From positions 14,692,281-14,756,280 of the forward strand of contig NC_088301.1 of NCBI RefSeq assembly GCF_032854445.1: a DNA stretch of 64,000 bases. Reading direction: 5' to 3'. Under the pieces are notes generated by a model. The model was given only the letters and a program-made list of their open reading frames with translations, did not search any database and had not been told where the DNA came from. This document shows positions 1 through 10,826 of this stretch, piece after piece (the stretch's first letter is position 1; the number at the start of each line of letters is the position of its first letter). A program made the position numbers and the translations under genes. The DNA is from Liolophura sinensis (lineage: Eukaryota > Mollusca > Polyplacophora > Chitonida > Chitonidae).

Positions 1-379
1 CAGGTTCCTGTTTCACCTTTAGCCCGGAGTCTTCAGGATACATGTTATTATTCTCCACCGTGTTGGTGAGAATAAAGTCCAGGTCCAGGAGATCGTCGTA
101 GCACTCCCGAGGCTGCTGATCACCGCCATCACTGGGTATCTGGGACTGGGGGCTACACTGTGGTGAGGCCATGGAAGGGCTGGTCATATTGCCGTTGTTC
201 GCCGCTGTGGTGGTCATACATCCGTTGTTCATCGCCGTCGTCGCGTTCCGCACGTTGGGATTGTAGGAGTTAGCGCTGTTGCTTATGGCTGGCATATTGG
301 TTTGGGATATCATCTGCACCATACTACTTTCGTATGGATTATTGTCCGGGTAAAGGAAGTTCTCCACATCCTGCCACGG
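1..379 (-). CDS. klf4: Kruppel-like factor (KLF2/KLF4 type), exon 2, partial
   Basis: Transcription factor exon, 126 complete codons, running off the left edge. The minus strand begins after a TTGTGTTGCAG acceptor (AG at 380-381) and reads PWQDVENFLYPDNNPYESSM..., joining exon 1 in phase 0. It is rich in Asn, Ser, Thr, Met and Pro, as expected for a disordered transactivation region. Residues about 128-137 of the joined protein read DDLLDLDFIL, which matches the conserved acidic activation motif of vertebrate KLF4 (DLLDLDFIL). Residues about 153-159 read LKVKQEP, a classical SUMO acceptor pattern (hydrophobic-K-x-E), also usual in KLFs. Family knowledge: KLF2/4 proteins bind GC/CACCC boxes through three C-terminal C2H2 fingers, which are not in the window. 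The KLF class is fairly sure; KLF4 rather than KLF2 or a common KLF2/4 ancestor rests on this one motif. Confidence 0.82.
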
Positions 380-2051
380 CTGCAACACAAAAAATACAAA
401 TATAAGTAAAAGTGTTTCGTTTTGAAGTATAATATACATTAAACATGCCATTTATACATTTTTAAAGTGTTGAATTGGAATGTTTCAGTGTTTGGAAAAA
501 TCGCTAAGTGTAACTAACACAATCCAACCTGATTAGGAAATGATTTGGACATCTGACCACAGAGCACATGCTCATGTCGGCCACAAATTACTGATAAATC
601 CCAGTAATAAGCTGCCTAAATTAAAAGCGGACACTAAAGCTGGGCTAAGCCATTCGGAAGCTTAATGATAGACAACTGACGACGACTTTCGACAAGGTCG
701 TGGCCCCCAACAAGAGCTGATCAAGGGCAAAAGGTTGCCAATGGCTCGATCCCATTATCCACCCATCAAATCATTGCCCTCTATGGCTTAGTCAGTTTTT
801 ATAAAATGGCAATGAATTCCTTCTGACACCTGACAATGAGCCAGAAATAAGCCTTCCGTAGATCACTCGGACTTTCCCTGGTCAAGCTAACACAACTGGC
901 AAGTCTGACCACAATACAATAAATAATGTGCTTTTTTTGTTGCTTGGTGTTTTATAAGCAGCAGAAGAAGGCCGATATTACAATACAGGTACTGACCAAT
1001 CAGTACGGTCTCACGTGTGGTCAAGATATTAAAAGAAAACTGCACGCTTCGCAAAACATGACCTATATTCAGGTGTGAAGTGTGAGGTCATCGGGGTAAT
1101 GGACCACGGCTGACCGGACACACGGTCATTGACCAAAGGATGAAAATAAAGCATAATAGGCCATCCTTTTTGTCGGGCCGATTTCTTGTTTTATTTACCC
1201 ATGTCAGGCGAAATAAAAAAGATTTGAAAGAGATATGCATACCAGCGAAATGTACCCCAGAGAAATGAAAACTACGAAATTCTCATTGATGTGAGGGCTG
1301 CGTGTCGGTAAGTTCCGTGTACTGTCGGTATGCAGTTTAATATCGAGCCTATCGCACAAACAATTCAGTGGAAAAGACCCATGGATATATAGATCTATAA
1401 AACACCAGGCCATTTCACATACTTACAGAGACAAAACTTAAGCATATATCGAAAGCAACTATTAAGTTGCAAACAGGACATTAGTCTTGCAACCTGATGA
1501 ACTACCAAAACCCATATACATGAAACCCATGCAAGTACAATATACTTCCTGAACGTCAGAAACAAATAACTCTCGGCCTAGTTAAATTACATTAAACTCA
1601 CAAGTCTATAAGACCAATTTCTGATATTTACGGAAGTATATATCTGAAGTAACCCTTAACTTTTAATGTATCAGAACAACTCCTAATCCAACGAATAAAT
1701 GACTTGTACAAGACTTACGACTAGGTGAAGTATTTAAAGCAGATGTTAATATGCGTACATGATGGGGTGTGATCTCATAAAATATAACAGCCCCTAGATA
1801 TGAAACTTATGCAAGTGTAGGATAACTGACAAATTAAAATACAAATAACTTAATCCAATAAATTTTCATCTTATACAAGGCTTATAACTAGTGTTATCAT
1901 ATGAAAGTAATACAAGGTACAGGCCTAATATACAAAGTTAAATAACAATAACGTATCAATAAAAAATAAAAGAACAATACAAATCCAGTAAACAACGAAC
2001 TGTAAATTAATCATATTTTTTTTTGCAACTTCTCATGACTGAGGCACTTAC
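380..2051 (-). other. intron 1 of the KLF gene
   Basis: A 1672-bp phase-0 intron with GTAAGT at the donor and TTGTGTTGCAG at the acceptor on the minus strand. It is AT-rich with no repeat, tRNA or coding segment that I can support. The short minus-strand ORF at about 1204-1413 inside it looks random. Confidence 0.8.
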
Positions 2052-2150
2052 CGACTGCAGTTCCATTGTTTCTTCATACTTGGTCATCATCCCTGATGTG
2101 TTATTGAATGCATTAGTAGCTGTCAACATGGGGTCTATCACCTGAGCCAT
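2052..2150 (-). CDS. klf4: Kruppel-like factor (KLF2/KLF4 type), exon 1 with start codon
   Basis: First coding exon of the KLF gene: ATG at 2150-2148, 33 codons, beginning MAQVIDPMLTATNAFNNTSG and ending ...EETMELQS. It ends exactly at a strong donor (TCG|GTAAGT, GT at 2051-2050), so the splice is phase 0 and joins in frame to the 126-codon exon at 1-379. I chose this ATG because the frame is open to the donor and a candidate promoter lies 110-260 bp upstream. A stop-free frame upstream is not evident. The N-terminus itself is not diagnostic; identity comes from exon 2. A further upstream non-coding exon cannot be excluded. Confidence 0.8.
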
Positions 2151-2264
2151 GCTTCAATGTTGTGTCGGGGTAGTTTCCTATTCACGAATCCTATGGTAAA
2201 AACCTCCAGTATTATATCCCAGGTTTGCTCTCTCCGACCGTTCTTACTATTCTGATTGTGTTAT

Positions 2265-2415
2265 AGTTCGCATCAATAGTTTATTGCCCGGGTATTTACC
2301 TTCGGAGTCGCCGTGCACGGCAGGCCGCAGCCGTCAGCCCGCCGAGCCCTCCCATTGGCTGAGAGCCGACCTAAAATCCTTATTTGGGGGAGCTATTTTT
2401 GGATGGGTATATAAC
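2265..2415 (-). promoter_or_regulatory. candidate KLF core promoter with CArG and CCAAT boxes
   Basis: Reading on the minus strand toward the start codon: TTATATA (2414-2408); CCAAAAATAG, a CArG/MEF2-like box (2402-2393); CCAAATAAGG, a perfect CC(A/T)6GG CArG box (2387-2378); CCAAT (2358-2354); a GC-rich patch GGGAGGGCTCGGCGGG (about 2353-2338); and TAAATA (2298-2293). If TAAATA acts as the TATA box, transcription would start near 2265-2270, CCAAT would sit near -90 and the CArG pair near -115 to -135, a normal spacing. CArG boxes bind SRF. Vertebrate KLF2/KLF4 are inducible genes controlled by MEF2 and other serum-responsive inputs; extending this here is inference. The cluster is locally GC-rich against AT-rich flanks. 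Confidence 0.6.
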
Positions 2416-2440
2416 GCCTGTTGGCCTGGCTAGAACAGGG
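2354..2440 (+). promoter_or_regulatory. possible rightward promoter sharing the CArG cluster
   Basis: The same boxes also form a textbook plus-strand order: ATTGG (2354-2358), CCTTATTTGG (2378-2387), CTATTTTTGG (2393-2402), then TATATAA (2408-2414), which would place a start near 2440. CArG and CCAAT boxes work in both orientations. No plus-strand coding exon is visible downstream, so a rightward transcript would be non-coding or spurious. Confidence 0.25.
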
Positions 2441-3335
2441 AGATGGTACAGTCGAGGTGCAGTGCGTCTGACGTCTAGCTCGCTGTGTCGTGAGGTAGTT
2501 ACCGTAGCAGGTTCAAATGAATAACAATAAACAAACAGAAGTACAGAAGGACTCTGAACTTAGTCATCCTACAATAGTATAAGTACGTGGGAGAGTATTC
2601 GGGGAAATGTCATCGAGTCCTGTGTGTTGCGATAATGGCTAATGTTACTGGAACATTCGTCTACAATTAACTGTATCAAGACTTACTTTCATAAGCAGCC
2701 AGGGTTTGGCTGAGGCCAGCCCTTCACCAGCTAACCCACTATAACAGCATCAATACACCGTTCACTGGACACCAGTAGCTTTCCGGATCTATTTATAGAA
2801 CGGGTATATATATAAAACTCTGAGTAAATCTTAGCGTCTTTCATTTGACTAGAACTTTGTTGAAGGAGAAGAAGTAATATTACATATCAACAAATCCCTG
2901 AGTCTTAATATAGACGTAGATGTAAATATAACTTTCTTGAGGTTATACAAAACCTGGTGAATAATCACATCTGCGTACAATTATATCGTACAACTTAAAG
3001 GTAATATCACAAATGCATGTTCACTTATATACTTAATTATCACTTAATTTTTGCAGTATGTTCTTTTAACTTTTTAATAACTAGTCTTATGCGTATTTAT
3101 ACGTAAACTTGAAGGCACAAAATTCGTATCACATCTGTATCAACATAAGTTCTTTTTGCTTACTTTTTTAAATGTTAACGCCATGTTTTTTTTTCTTCAG
3201 TATGTATACAGTTAGATATGCTTACTGTCAAGAACTGATTGCGTTTGTGATACACTATAAATAATAATGCCAGCTAAATAATGATCAAAACGGAGAACGT
3301 ATCTGTATGAAAACAAAATGCCTCGGGTGACAGAC
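2416..3335. other. upstream AT-rich region, no gene seen
   Basis: No open frame, repeat or RNA gene that I can support. It probably belongs to the 5' flank of the KLF gene. Confidence 0.5.
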
Positions 3336-3446
3336 TGAGTATATAAAACTTTCTGTCACAGAAAAAAAAGCAGATGAGAATGGTGTTGTTTAAATACCCG
3401 CCATTGGTTGCCGGAGGCTTTATAGGCCGTCGCAGGTGAACGTTGT
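3336..3446. promoter_or_regulatory. candidate distal promoter or enhancer with inverted CCAAT
   Basis: A small GC-enriched island about 1.25 kb upstream of the KLF start codon. It contains tatataaaac (3340-3349), CCGCCATTGGTTGCCGG near 3399-3415 (an inverted CCAAT box next to a GCCAT, YY1-like, core) and a CTATAAAG on the minus strand near 3419-3428. This grouping is promoter-like, but no start site or exon can be assigned. Confidence 0.3.
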
Positions 3447-3780
3447 GTTTGTGTGTTTAGTTACTCGGCTTGAGGGACCCGGTCATTTTTTTATCTACAC
3501 TTATCACATTAACTATATGGCCCCGTTCGATGTACACGGCAGTATTGCAGAAAATGTTTATTATAGTCCACATCGTAACGAAAGAGAAAAAAAATGCAAC
3601 TAAAGAAATTATCTGCAGTAGAGCGTTGTTATAGCTGTTAGACGAGCCCAGTCACATTTATTATACCGATGTGGTATTCATAGGCTTATTGCAATGATAT
3701 TAAATGAAGTACTGCTTTTTCCAAGCTAGGGGAGTGTTGCTTTTAATCATGCATTTTGTAATGGGTCTTCTGTACCAGAT

Positions 3781-3866
3781 TTCCTTTGTAGCCTTACTGT
3801 CCTCCATTCATCCTTTGTAGCCTTACTATCCTCTAATCCTCCTTTGTAGCCTTACATTAGTTAAAC
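3781..3866. repeat. 29-bp minisatellite, about 3 units
   Basis: tcctttgtagccttac recurs at 3782, 3811 and 3840, a constant 29-bp step, with diverged spacers between. Confidence 0.75.
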
Positions 3867-6800
3867 CTCCATTCGGCTTTTGAGTGACATCCTCATCTAA
3901 TGCTTGGAAGTTCATCAAAAAGCGTAAATCTAAACCCTACATAGTTTTTATTTACAAAGAAAAATAAACTTTCAGCAAATTAATTGTTACTTTTGTTGCT
4001 CAGTAAACCAATTTAATTCACCTAAATTTTTTTATAAGTTTTAAAGGATTAAATTTGTTTTCACGCAAAATTTTGCAAACAACATAAACACAATTCGAGT
4101 TGTCTTGATCAAGAGCAAAGGCCGTCAAGTAGCAAAGTTTATTTGTCGGGAATTTGGGGATCTCCACACCATCGTCAGATGGAATGATTCGGGAATTGAA
4201 AACAACGGCTTTTTCCCCAAACACACAGGCGTTCAGGCAATGTTTGACCGTCCAGTTCCTTCCTTACACATCAGGGGATTTCACCTGACCTTGACAATCG
4301 CGCTCCGGATCGGCTGTGTACAGCGCTATAGATGAATGACGAGGCGCCAGCGTGATTTATCACTCCGCATCAAATTAATATACTCACATACTCAATACAT
4401 GTCCATAATTATACGTGATGCACTCACCACTGTGCAGACCTATACAGTGGTGAGAAAATCTCTATGTTTTTTTGATCCGCGATTGCTGATGTTGAATTTT
4501 CTTATCGTCAATTCAAAAGAGACGATAACGATCTATACGTTGACCTCTATGGAGAAAAGTCTATTTTGTGGAAATCTACGAAGCCAAGCTCAACACCTTC
4601 ATGATTCACGAAAATACAGAGAATGACATGTTCGTATTTATATTAAAAAGCCAGGTTCAAATTTATAATGACTTGACAAGTTGGGTAATGATAAATTCGG
4701 AGAGTTGACTTTCATCCATACGATAAAATAGAGGTTTATGTGGTCTGTTATATTTCATCTTTCTGTGTGGTTGCATTCGTGAAATTGGGAATCTTTGGTA
4801 TAAAATACTTAAAATAAGATGCGATGAATGGAGCTATATAAAAGACAAGTTTCAACTTGTAGCAAATATGTTAACTTTTATTTATGAAAAAAATAGATTT
4901 TATTTTCAATTCTTATGAAGTCAGTAGTTTTAAGAGTACACCAAGTTAAAATCTATTTCATAATTTTGACTGTACAGTCTATATGCGTTAAGTAACTGCG
5001 AAATTAGTGTAGATTCCTGTGAATTTAAATACTCTGTTGAAATAGTCACACAAGCAAGGCTCCGAGGTCAATGTTGATGGCCAGGTAACGGCGAGAAAGC
5101 CTTGTTATCTGGTGCCAGAATCCCAGAATCTGGCCTGCAATCTAGCGCAACAATTATAGAAAGCGAGACAAACAAGTTTTAATCGTGCTTCATTGATTTT
5201 GTGCCTTTTCTCCGCGGTGGAAAATGATCAATACGATGTCTTTTATAAGCCTGGAGAGCAGTCGGAAACTGAAGAGAGACGTGAAAACGGTAAGCGGCGG
5301 TTACCGGTGGCTTTCTCACGGCAGGTTGATGATGGCGAGTCTCCGGTGTATCACCGAGAACAATGGAGAGTTGCAGGAATGGAGAGAGCATCAATAAGCG
5401 CACACTCCAAAACCCTTCATGTTATAATTCCCTGTCGGACAGAACCGAAATAATGGGATGAACGGTCGTTGGAGATCGGACCAAGAGGGTTGTCATCGGT
5501 GGCGCTTTTGTTTGCTTTCAATTGCTTTCTCTCGTTTGTCGAAGTGCGCCTTAGTTCAGTGTGGATCAAGTCAGCTGATGTACCTGTCTCTCTTAGTCTG
5601 ACAGGTAGAGCAGAGAACAAAAAAAAAAGCAACAACTAGGTTATCGATTAAGGATGTGATCGGGAGAGCCAGGAATACACTGATCAGTGCAGATAACTCG
5701 CTTGACGAAGGTACTTTCTTGCACCTGATGAAAGCAGGTAAATCATCGATAATGAAGATCCCATAAAACTTACAAAAATAACAACAATGGTGTTGTTAAT
5801 TTCATTGTAACAAGATGACGAGACAATATACAGCATCGGTCTTTTTACCGGTAAGAGACCATGGTATAATTAGAACGAATATATATATTTTATTTCATCC
5901 CATGTACATGAGTATTGAAAAACATATTAAAAACACAACTGTTTATATCCGGGAATGACAGGAGCCTTCATCAATATTATAATAACAGATACTATAATTA
6001 ACGATCCACATTTTTACAAAAATCATACAGAATACAGATTGATTGGCGTATTTTACAGCTTAAATTCAGAATCTTAATGCTTAAAATGAACTGAAAATCT
6101 AGAAAAATTACAAAAGGACACACTAGATCAAAGACGACGAGACAAATACGTATAGTCGCATTTCACCTCCAAAAACCTTCTACACACGTTCCACCTTTTG
6201 GCCAGCTTGGCATGCAAAGTTAATGGGGAATTTAATAATTTAAACTTTCATATAAATTCCACAAATTTTACTTCTCACTTTATAGTGGATATTTCACGTT
6301 GTTCTGGATCTTACTATATTATGCTATGTGTATTCACGGCATATATCGCTAAGCACAGTCCCCCATTACAATTAGTTTAAAAGTTTGGACTCTTAACAAG
6401 TAATTGAAAGTTTGTAGTTATTTCTGAAGTGGAAGGCTACGCTTGACGGATAGTCATTTCATAGACTAAGCCTATAACAATCTGCATTTCTTCAACAAAA
6501 CACTTCTAGAAAAGAAGAAAAAAAGCTTTAAAAAGCGGAGTGGCTGCATGCGTTAACCCACGTCCGCAGCAAGCTCTGTCTTGAAACAGATATATCTAAG
6601 GGCATCGTAACAGCTAAGTGACATAGAATGTACCAGAGACTAGAGAGGCCCACTGAACTGACGACAATTTCTCTTCTCTGACATATCTATTTATAAATTT
6701 GTCGTTATTTTCTGCCGCTCATTAGCCTCTATTGTAATATGTCTCAAAATAACTGATAAATGTAAAGAAGAATGGCTTCCCTCAGATTTATCATTGATTC

Positions 6801-9282
6801 TCACAAATTTTAGGTATGCTTGGCGAACTAAGGCGATTTAGTCTAGATATGTAGAGTTTATCAGTACACTGCAATGATTTAATTTCTCTCTCTCTCCATT
6901 CACCAAGACAATGAGTCACGTAGGCCACTAGCTTTTCGGTATTTTTTCAGTTAGTACATATTTTTTTTACATATATATAATCTGTTTCAGCTTCATGCGA
7001 TATGCAAAACCTGAGATGTTTGCAAACAGTATGATGATACTGCATGAAAAACGAGGTAGTTGTCATTTTGATAACACAGGAAACATGATTGTATATTTGA
7101 TTAAGGTCTAGAGAGATTATCGCTGGATTGATAATTCATCACTGCAGACATCAAGAGGTACGTCCGCGCATTACTAGCTTTTGGCCTCATTGTAAATGAA
7201 GACCTCGAAAAGCACACGTTGATGGCGTCACTACAACTGTACAAGGCCTCGAAAGGCACATGACTGACAGAGCTGTTGACGCCATTACAGTCGCCATTAC
7301 ATTTCGAGAAGTTAACCAATGATACTGGTCGACTGTGTATCACTCATGAGGCATTGCGTGCTGTACTATTGTAATGATTTCAAGTGACAATCAATCATTT
7401 AATCAGTCAACAGTTCGGCCTTCTACTACCAATAAACGCCGTTTAAATAACAGACTACACATGAATTATCTATCAAATTGAGTAAATTCAATAAGTCCAA
7501 TCATGCACCAATCATCCATGACTGATTACGCCAGACAACCAATCGTGTAATTATCCATTCTTCGAATACAACTACAAGAATTTCATTCGGACCTTTAATT
7601 TGAAACAAACAAACAATAAATAGGTAAAAAGACTTAATTGTTCCTATGCCTTCTCCAGGTGTAATCTACTGATAACATCTACAACACTACAAATTTCCTC
7701 CATACATCACTATTTCTGAAAGTAGGTAATGTTTTGTATAGGTTGTGTGCCGATAAGGAATGCGGAGTGTCGCTCTGGTATGTTACTGCGTCGGAGTTCA
7801 TGAATTTGTATCGCTATCACCACGCGACAAATTGACCAATCGCGCACGTCATAGTTCGATGAGGAGACATTCTCAGGTGTTTAGTTCCGGTACAGTGTAT
7901 ATACATGATATGGTTCAACACGTTCAATCTCGACTAGGCGAGCCCAGGTATTTCCTTAATCCACGCTTACTAATAAATATTAGAATTGTTTTTTTTTCTG
8001 TCCGTCTGCTGTAAAATTTTGTAAAATATTTCTGAACGATATGACATACTTATTTCATTGATTACAGAATCTAAACGCTTAAATGTTGCATTGTATATAT
8101 GGGATAAAACTTTTATATAAACTTGTACTCTTGTAAGTTCCCTATACTACCCTGAAAATTTTCAATTAAGTTTCACCTAATAAAATTTTGATAAGTTTCG
8201 AGTTTTCATTATGTAGGAATCTATAAAACTTCGTATACAACATCAAACTGCGGAAATCCCACGAAAGTAAAAGAATGGGATTAACAACTATTTTCACATC
8301 AATTCTGTTTGAATCTAGGCGGGGTGCTCTTGAAGGCATCTATACAAACCCCATTAATAGCAGCCTGATTAGTTCTTTGATGATATTACCCACCGTTTTA
8401 GGTGAATTTTATCCGAAATTCGAACTGTTAACAAAGTCATTACTTGCAAAGAACAGAGTGCACTGGTTTTATCGGACATTCCTCCGCTGGAAAATGCACT
8501 GTCATATAATAGATGACGTATCTGACGTCAATAAACTACCCAATAACGAGTGACGTAATAAAACGACCGTGCGAAGTTGGAACAATGTGTATTGAAGCCT
8601 TTGACGACAAATAGTTTACTATGTGACGGGTCCATTCGTAACTTTTCAGAGAAGGAAGAATTAAATGTAAGACAAACTGACAGTCCAAGCAAACCACAGT
8701 TAAACGGGAAGATTCCTGTATACTTACACTCAAATGACTTCTATAGTGTTCTTTAGTGAGGCCAAAGGCCTTTTAAGTGCATTAAAGTAAAAAGGAGATA
8801 TATCAAACAAGCAGGGTGTAGGAGCTGTTCATAACAAAAGCCGGCGTCCATGAAAACAAATGATCTTCAAACCTCAACAGAGTAATCCAAGATAAAAGTT
8901 GCAGACTTTTCGCGAAAACAGCACTGTTACAAAGCTAGACCCATTTGTAAAGATTTCGTGAGTTCACATCCAACGCGTTTTCTAAAAATAGACATAAACA
9001 TGCCGGGATGACAGTGGGTCACGTGATTAGCGCTCAGGTGAGCGTGTCAAGAATACCTTACAGCTGCTCATAGCACAGGCTGTGAATATAATTGGGAATT
9101 TTGATGAACTGTCTAGTGTTATGGCTACCGGGATAATTATATTAACAAAACGTTTAATAATGAGTGTCTAATTAAATATCCATGTCATTAAATAAAAAAA
9201 ACAACAACAGAAAACCACAAAATTTTGTTCTTCCGACGGTGTTTTACATACATTTACATGCCACCGTCTACAGTTATTACTA
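3867..9282. other. intergenic, AT-rich, no gene seen
   Basis: No splice-flanked open frame, RNA gene or recognised element. A 68-codon minus-strand frame at 4018-4224 is the most protein-like stretch but has no identifiable family; see the findings. A slightly GC-richer patch lies at about 5040-5640. Confidence 0.5.
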
Positions 9283-9301
9283 CCCTCTCCCCCCTCCCCC
9301 A
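9283..9301 (-). repeat. C-rich tract, possible G-quadruplex on minus strand
   Basis: A ccctctcccccctcccccac tract; the minus strand carries runs of five, six and three G separated by one to three bases, enough for a four-tetrad-strand fold if the long runs are split. Confidence 0.35.
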
Positions 9302-9825
9302 CTCGTTTCTCACCCACAGATAATATCCGAGGTGCACATTCTGTTAGTACCCAACACCCACGCTCAAGTTACTGTCCACTTGTAGCCCCGATTGAGGCTA
9401 TATAAGCTGAGGTCCTAAAATTATCTCACAACACAAGAGTTGCACAACCAAAACAAGCACACACCCAAAATATATATATGTTTGCGCAGACATGCACACA
9501 GGATTATTAATGGGGATATGAAATTTATCAATTCTGGAAATAGCCTAACATTAGAAATTGGTCCAAACTTGCCGTTGTCTAGCTGGTTAGTGTCAGTGGT
9601 TCTGAAATAAGACGCGCCTGTACTCTGCAGTACTGTTTTCCACGCACCCGGTTGTACGGTAAGACCAATTTATACGCAAATATTACACAAATACTTATTT
9701 ATGGATAACAAACATTTTCTATTATATAAGTAACAATATATACATGTATTTGGGTTAAGTTGCCCTGCGTTTGAAAATGCAACATTCCGAGGACGTTTTA
9801 GTTAATAAAACCTGAAGAAAAGCCT

Positions 9826-9888
9826 TTAAGTGAAAAAATTGAGTATGGCGTGAAACAACTCAACTAACTAACTAACTAAATAAATAAC
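9826..9888 (+). repeat. probable 3' remnant of SINE family 1
   Basis: ttgagtatggcgtgaaaca followed by (ctaa)n and aaataaataac resembles the last 60 bp of the SINE family described at 39403-39640, with an altered tail repeat. Too short and diverged to be sure. Confidence 0.35.
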
Positions 9889-10731
9889 ATTAGCCTAAAG
9901 TCTAGAAAAAAAAACATATTTTACAGAGAGTATTTGTGCAGTGGATATACATGTTACGAATATAACAAATGTGAAATTTAAATACTCGCTATGTATTGTT
10001 CATAGCGATGGATTTTAACGTAATCACATTAAACTGTAAAAAAAAAAAAAAAAAACGGGTTCGTCACATTTGTTGGATTTGAAATGGTCTAACATGCTTT
10101 GGACTTCGTCACAATGATCAGAATCCTGAGATTGGGGAGAATTTCTCATCTACGGCGGAATCATCCCTGACAAATAGGGGTAATTTTAACGGCGCAAATA
10201 GACAAGAATGTGAACAATTTTAACGTTGGTAATGATGGTGGGCGAGCAGACAGGGTCGTGATAACAAAGCCGTTACGCTTTTATTTTCACCCCGTTGACA
10301 CATAACAGGCGAATTGGGATGTAAAATGAAATGGTGATAAAACGGAGGTGTAGGGGTCAGCCTTGTCCTCTCGAACAGACACACAAAAATTAATTTAAGG
10401 TGATTGTTACTGGTATTAAATTTGTTTGCGCAACAAGAAATATATTTCCACCCCACCAGCCACTACATACTAGTATACACATGTTCTGTAAGGTTATTTG
10501 ACGTTGCGGTAAATTTCACTTTGAGTGGAAACTTAAGTCATTTTCTGACAAACCAATATCCCCGGTAACACTGATCACGCTTCACATACTATAGCTGTAG
10601 CGGTGTGCTATGTTCTTAAATCTAACATATGAACTTAATTTGTTATTCTTTCCACCACAAAAAATATGATATGTGTTTGGTTTTTAAATACAGACATTGA
10701 ACAAGAATCATATATATGCATGGAACTCAAC

Positions 10732-10826
10732 TCAGTTTCCACTCAGCATGATGTGTGCCGCCGTCGTATTTTATATTCTTGAGTATAGCGTAAAACATCA
10801 ATCAAATAAAATAAATAAATAAAATC
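10732..10826 (+). repeat. SINE family 1, 3' fragment
   Basis: Contains gccgccgtcgtat, attcttgagtatagcgtaaa, catcaatcaaataaa and an (aaat)n tail, matching the 3' half of the family. It is 5'-truncated and lacks the aagtgaaa step of the consensus. Confidence 0.75.
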
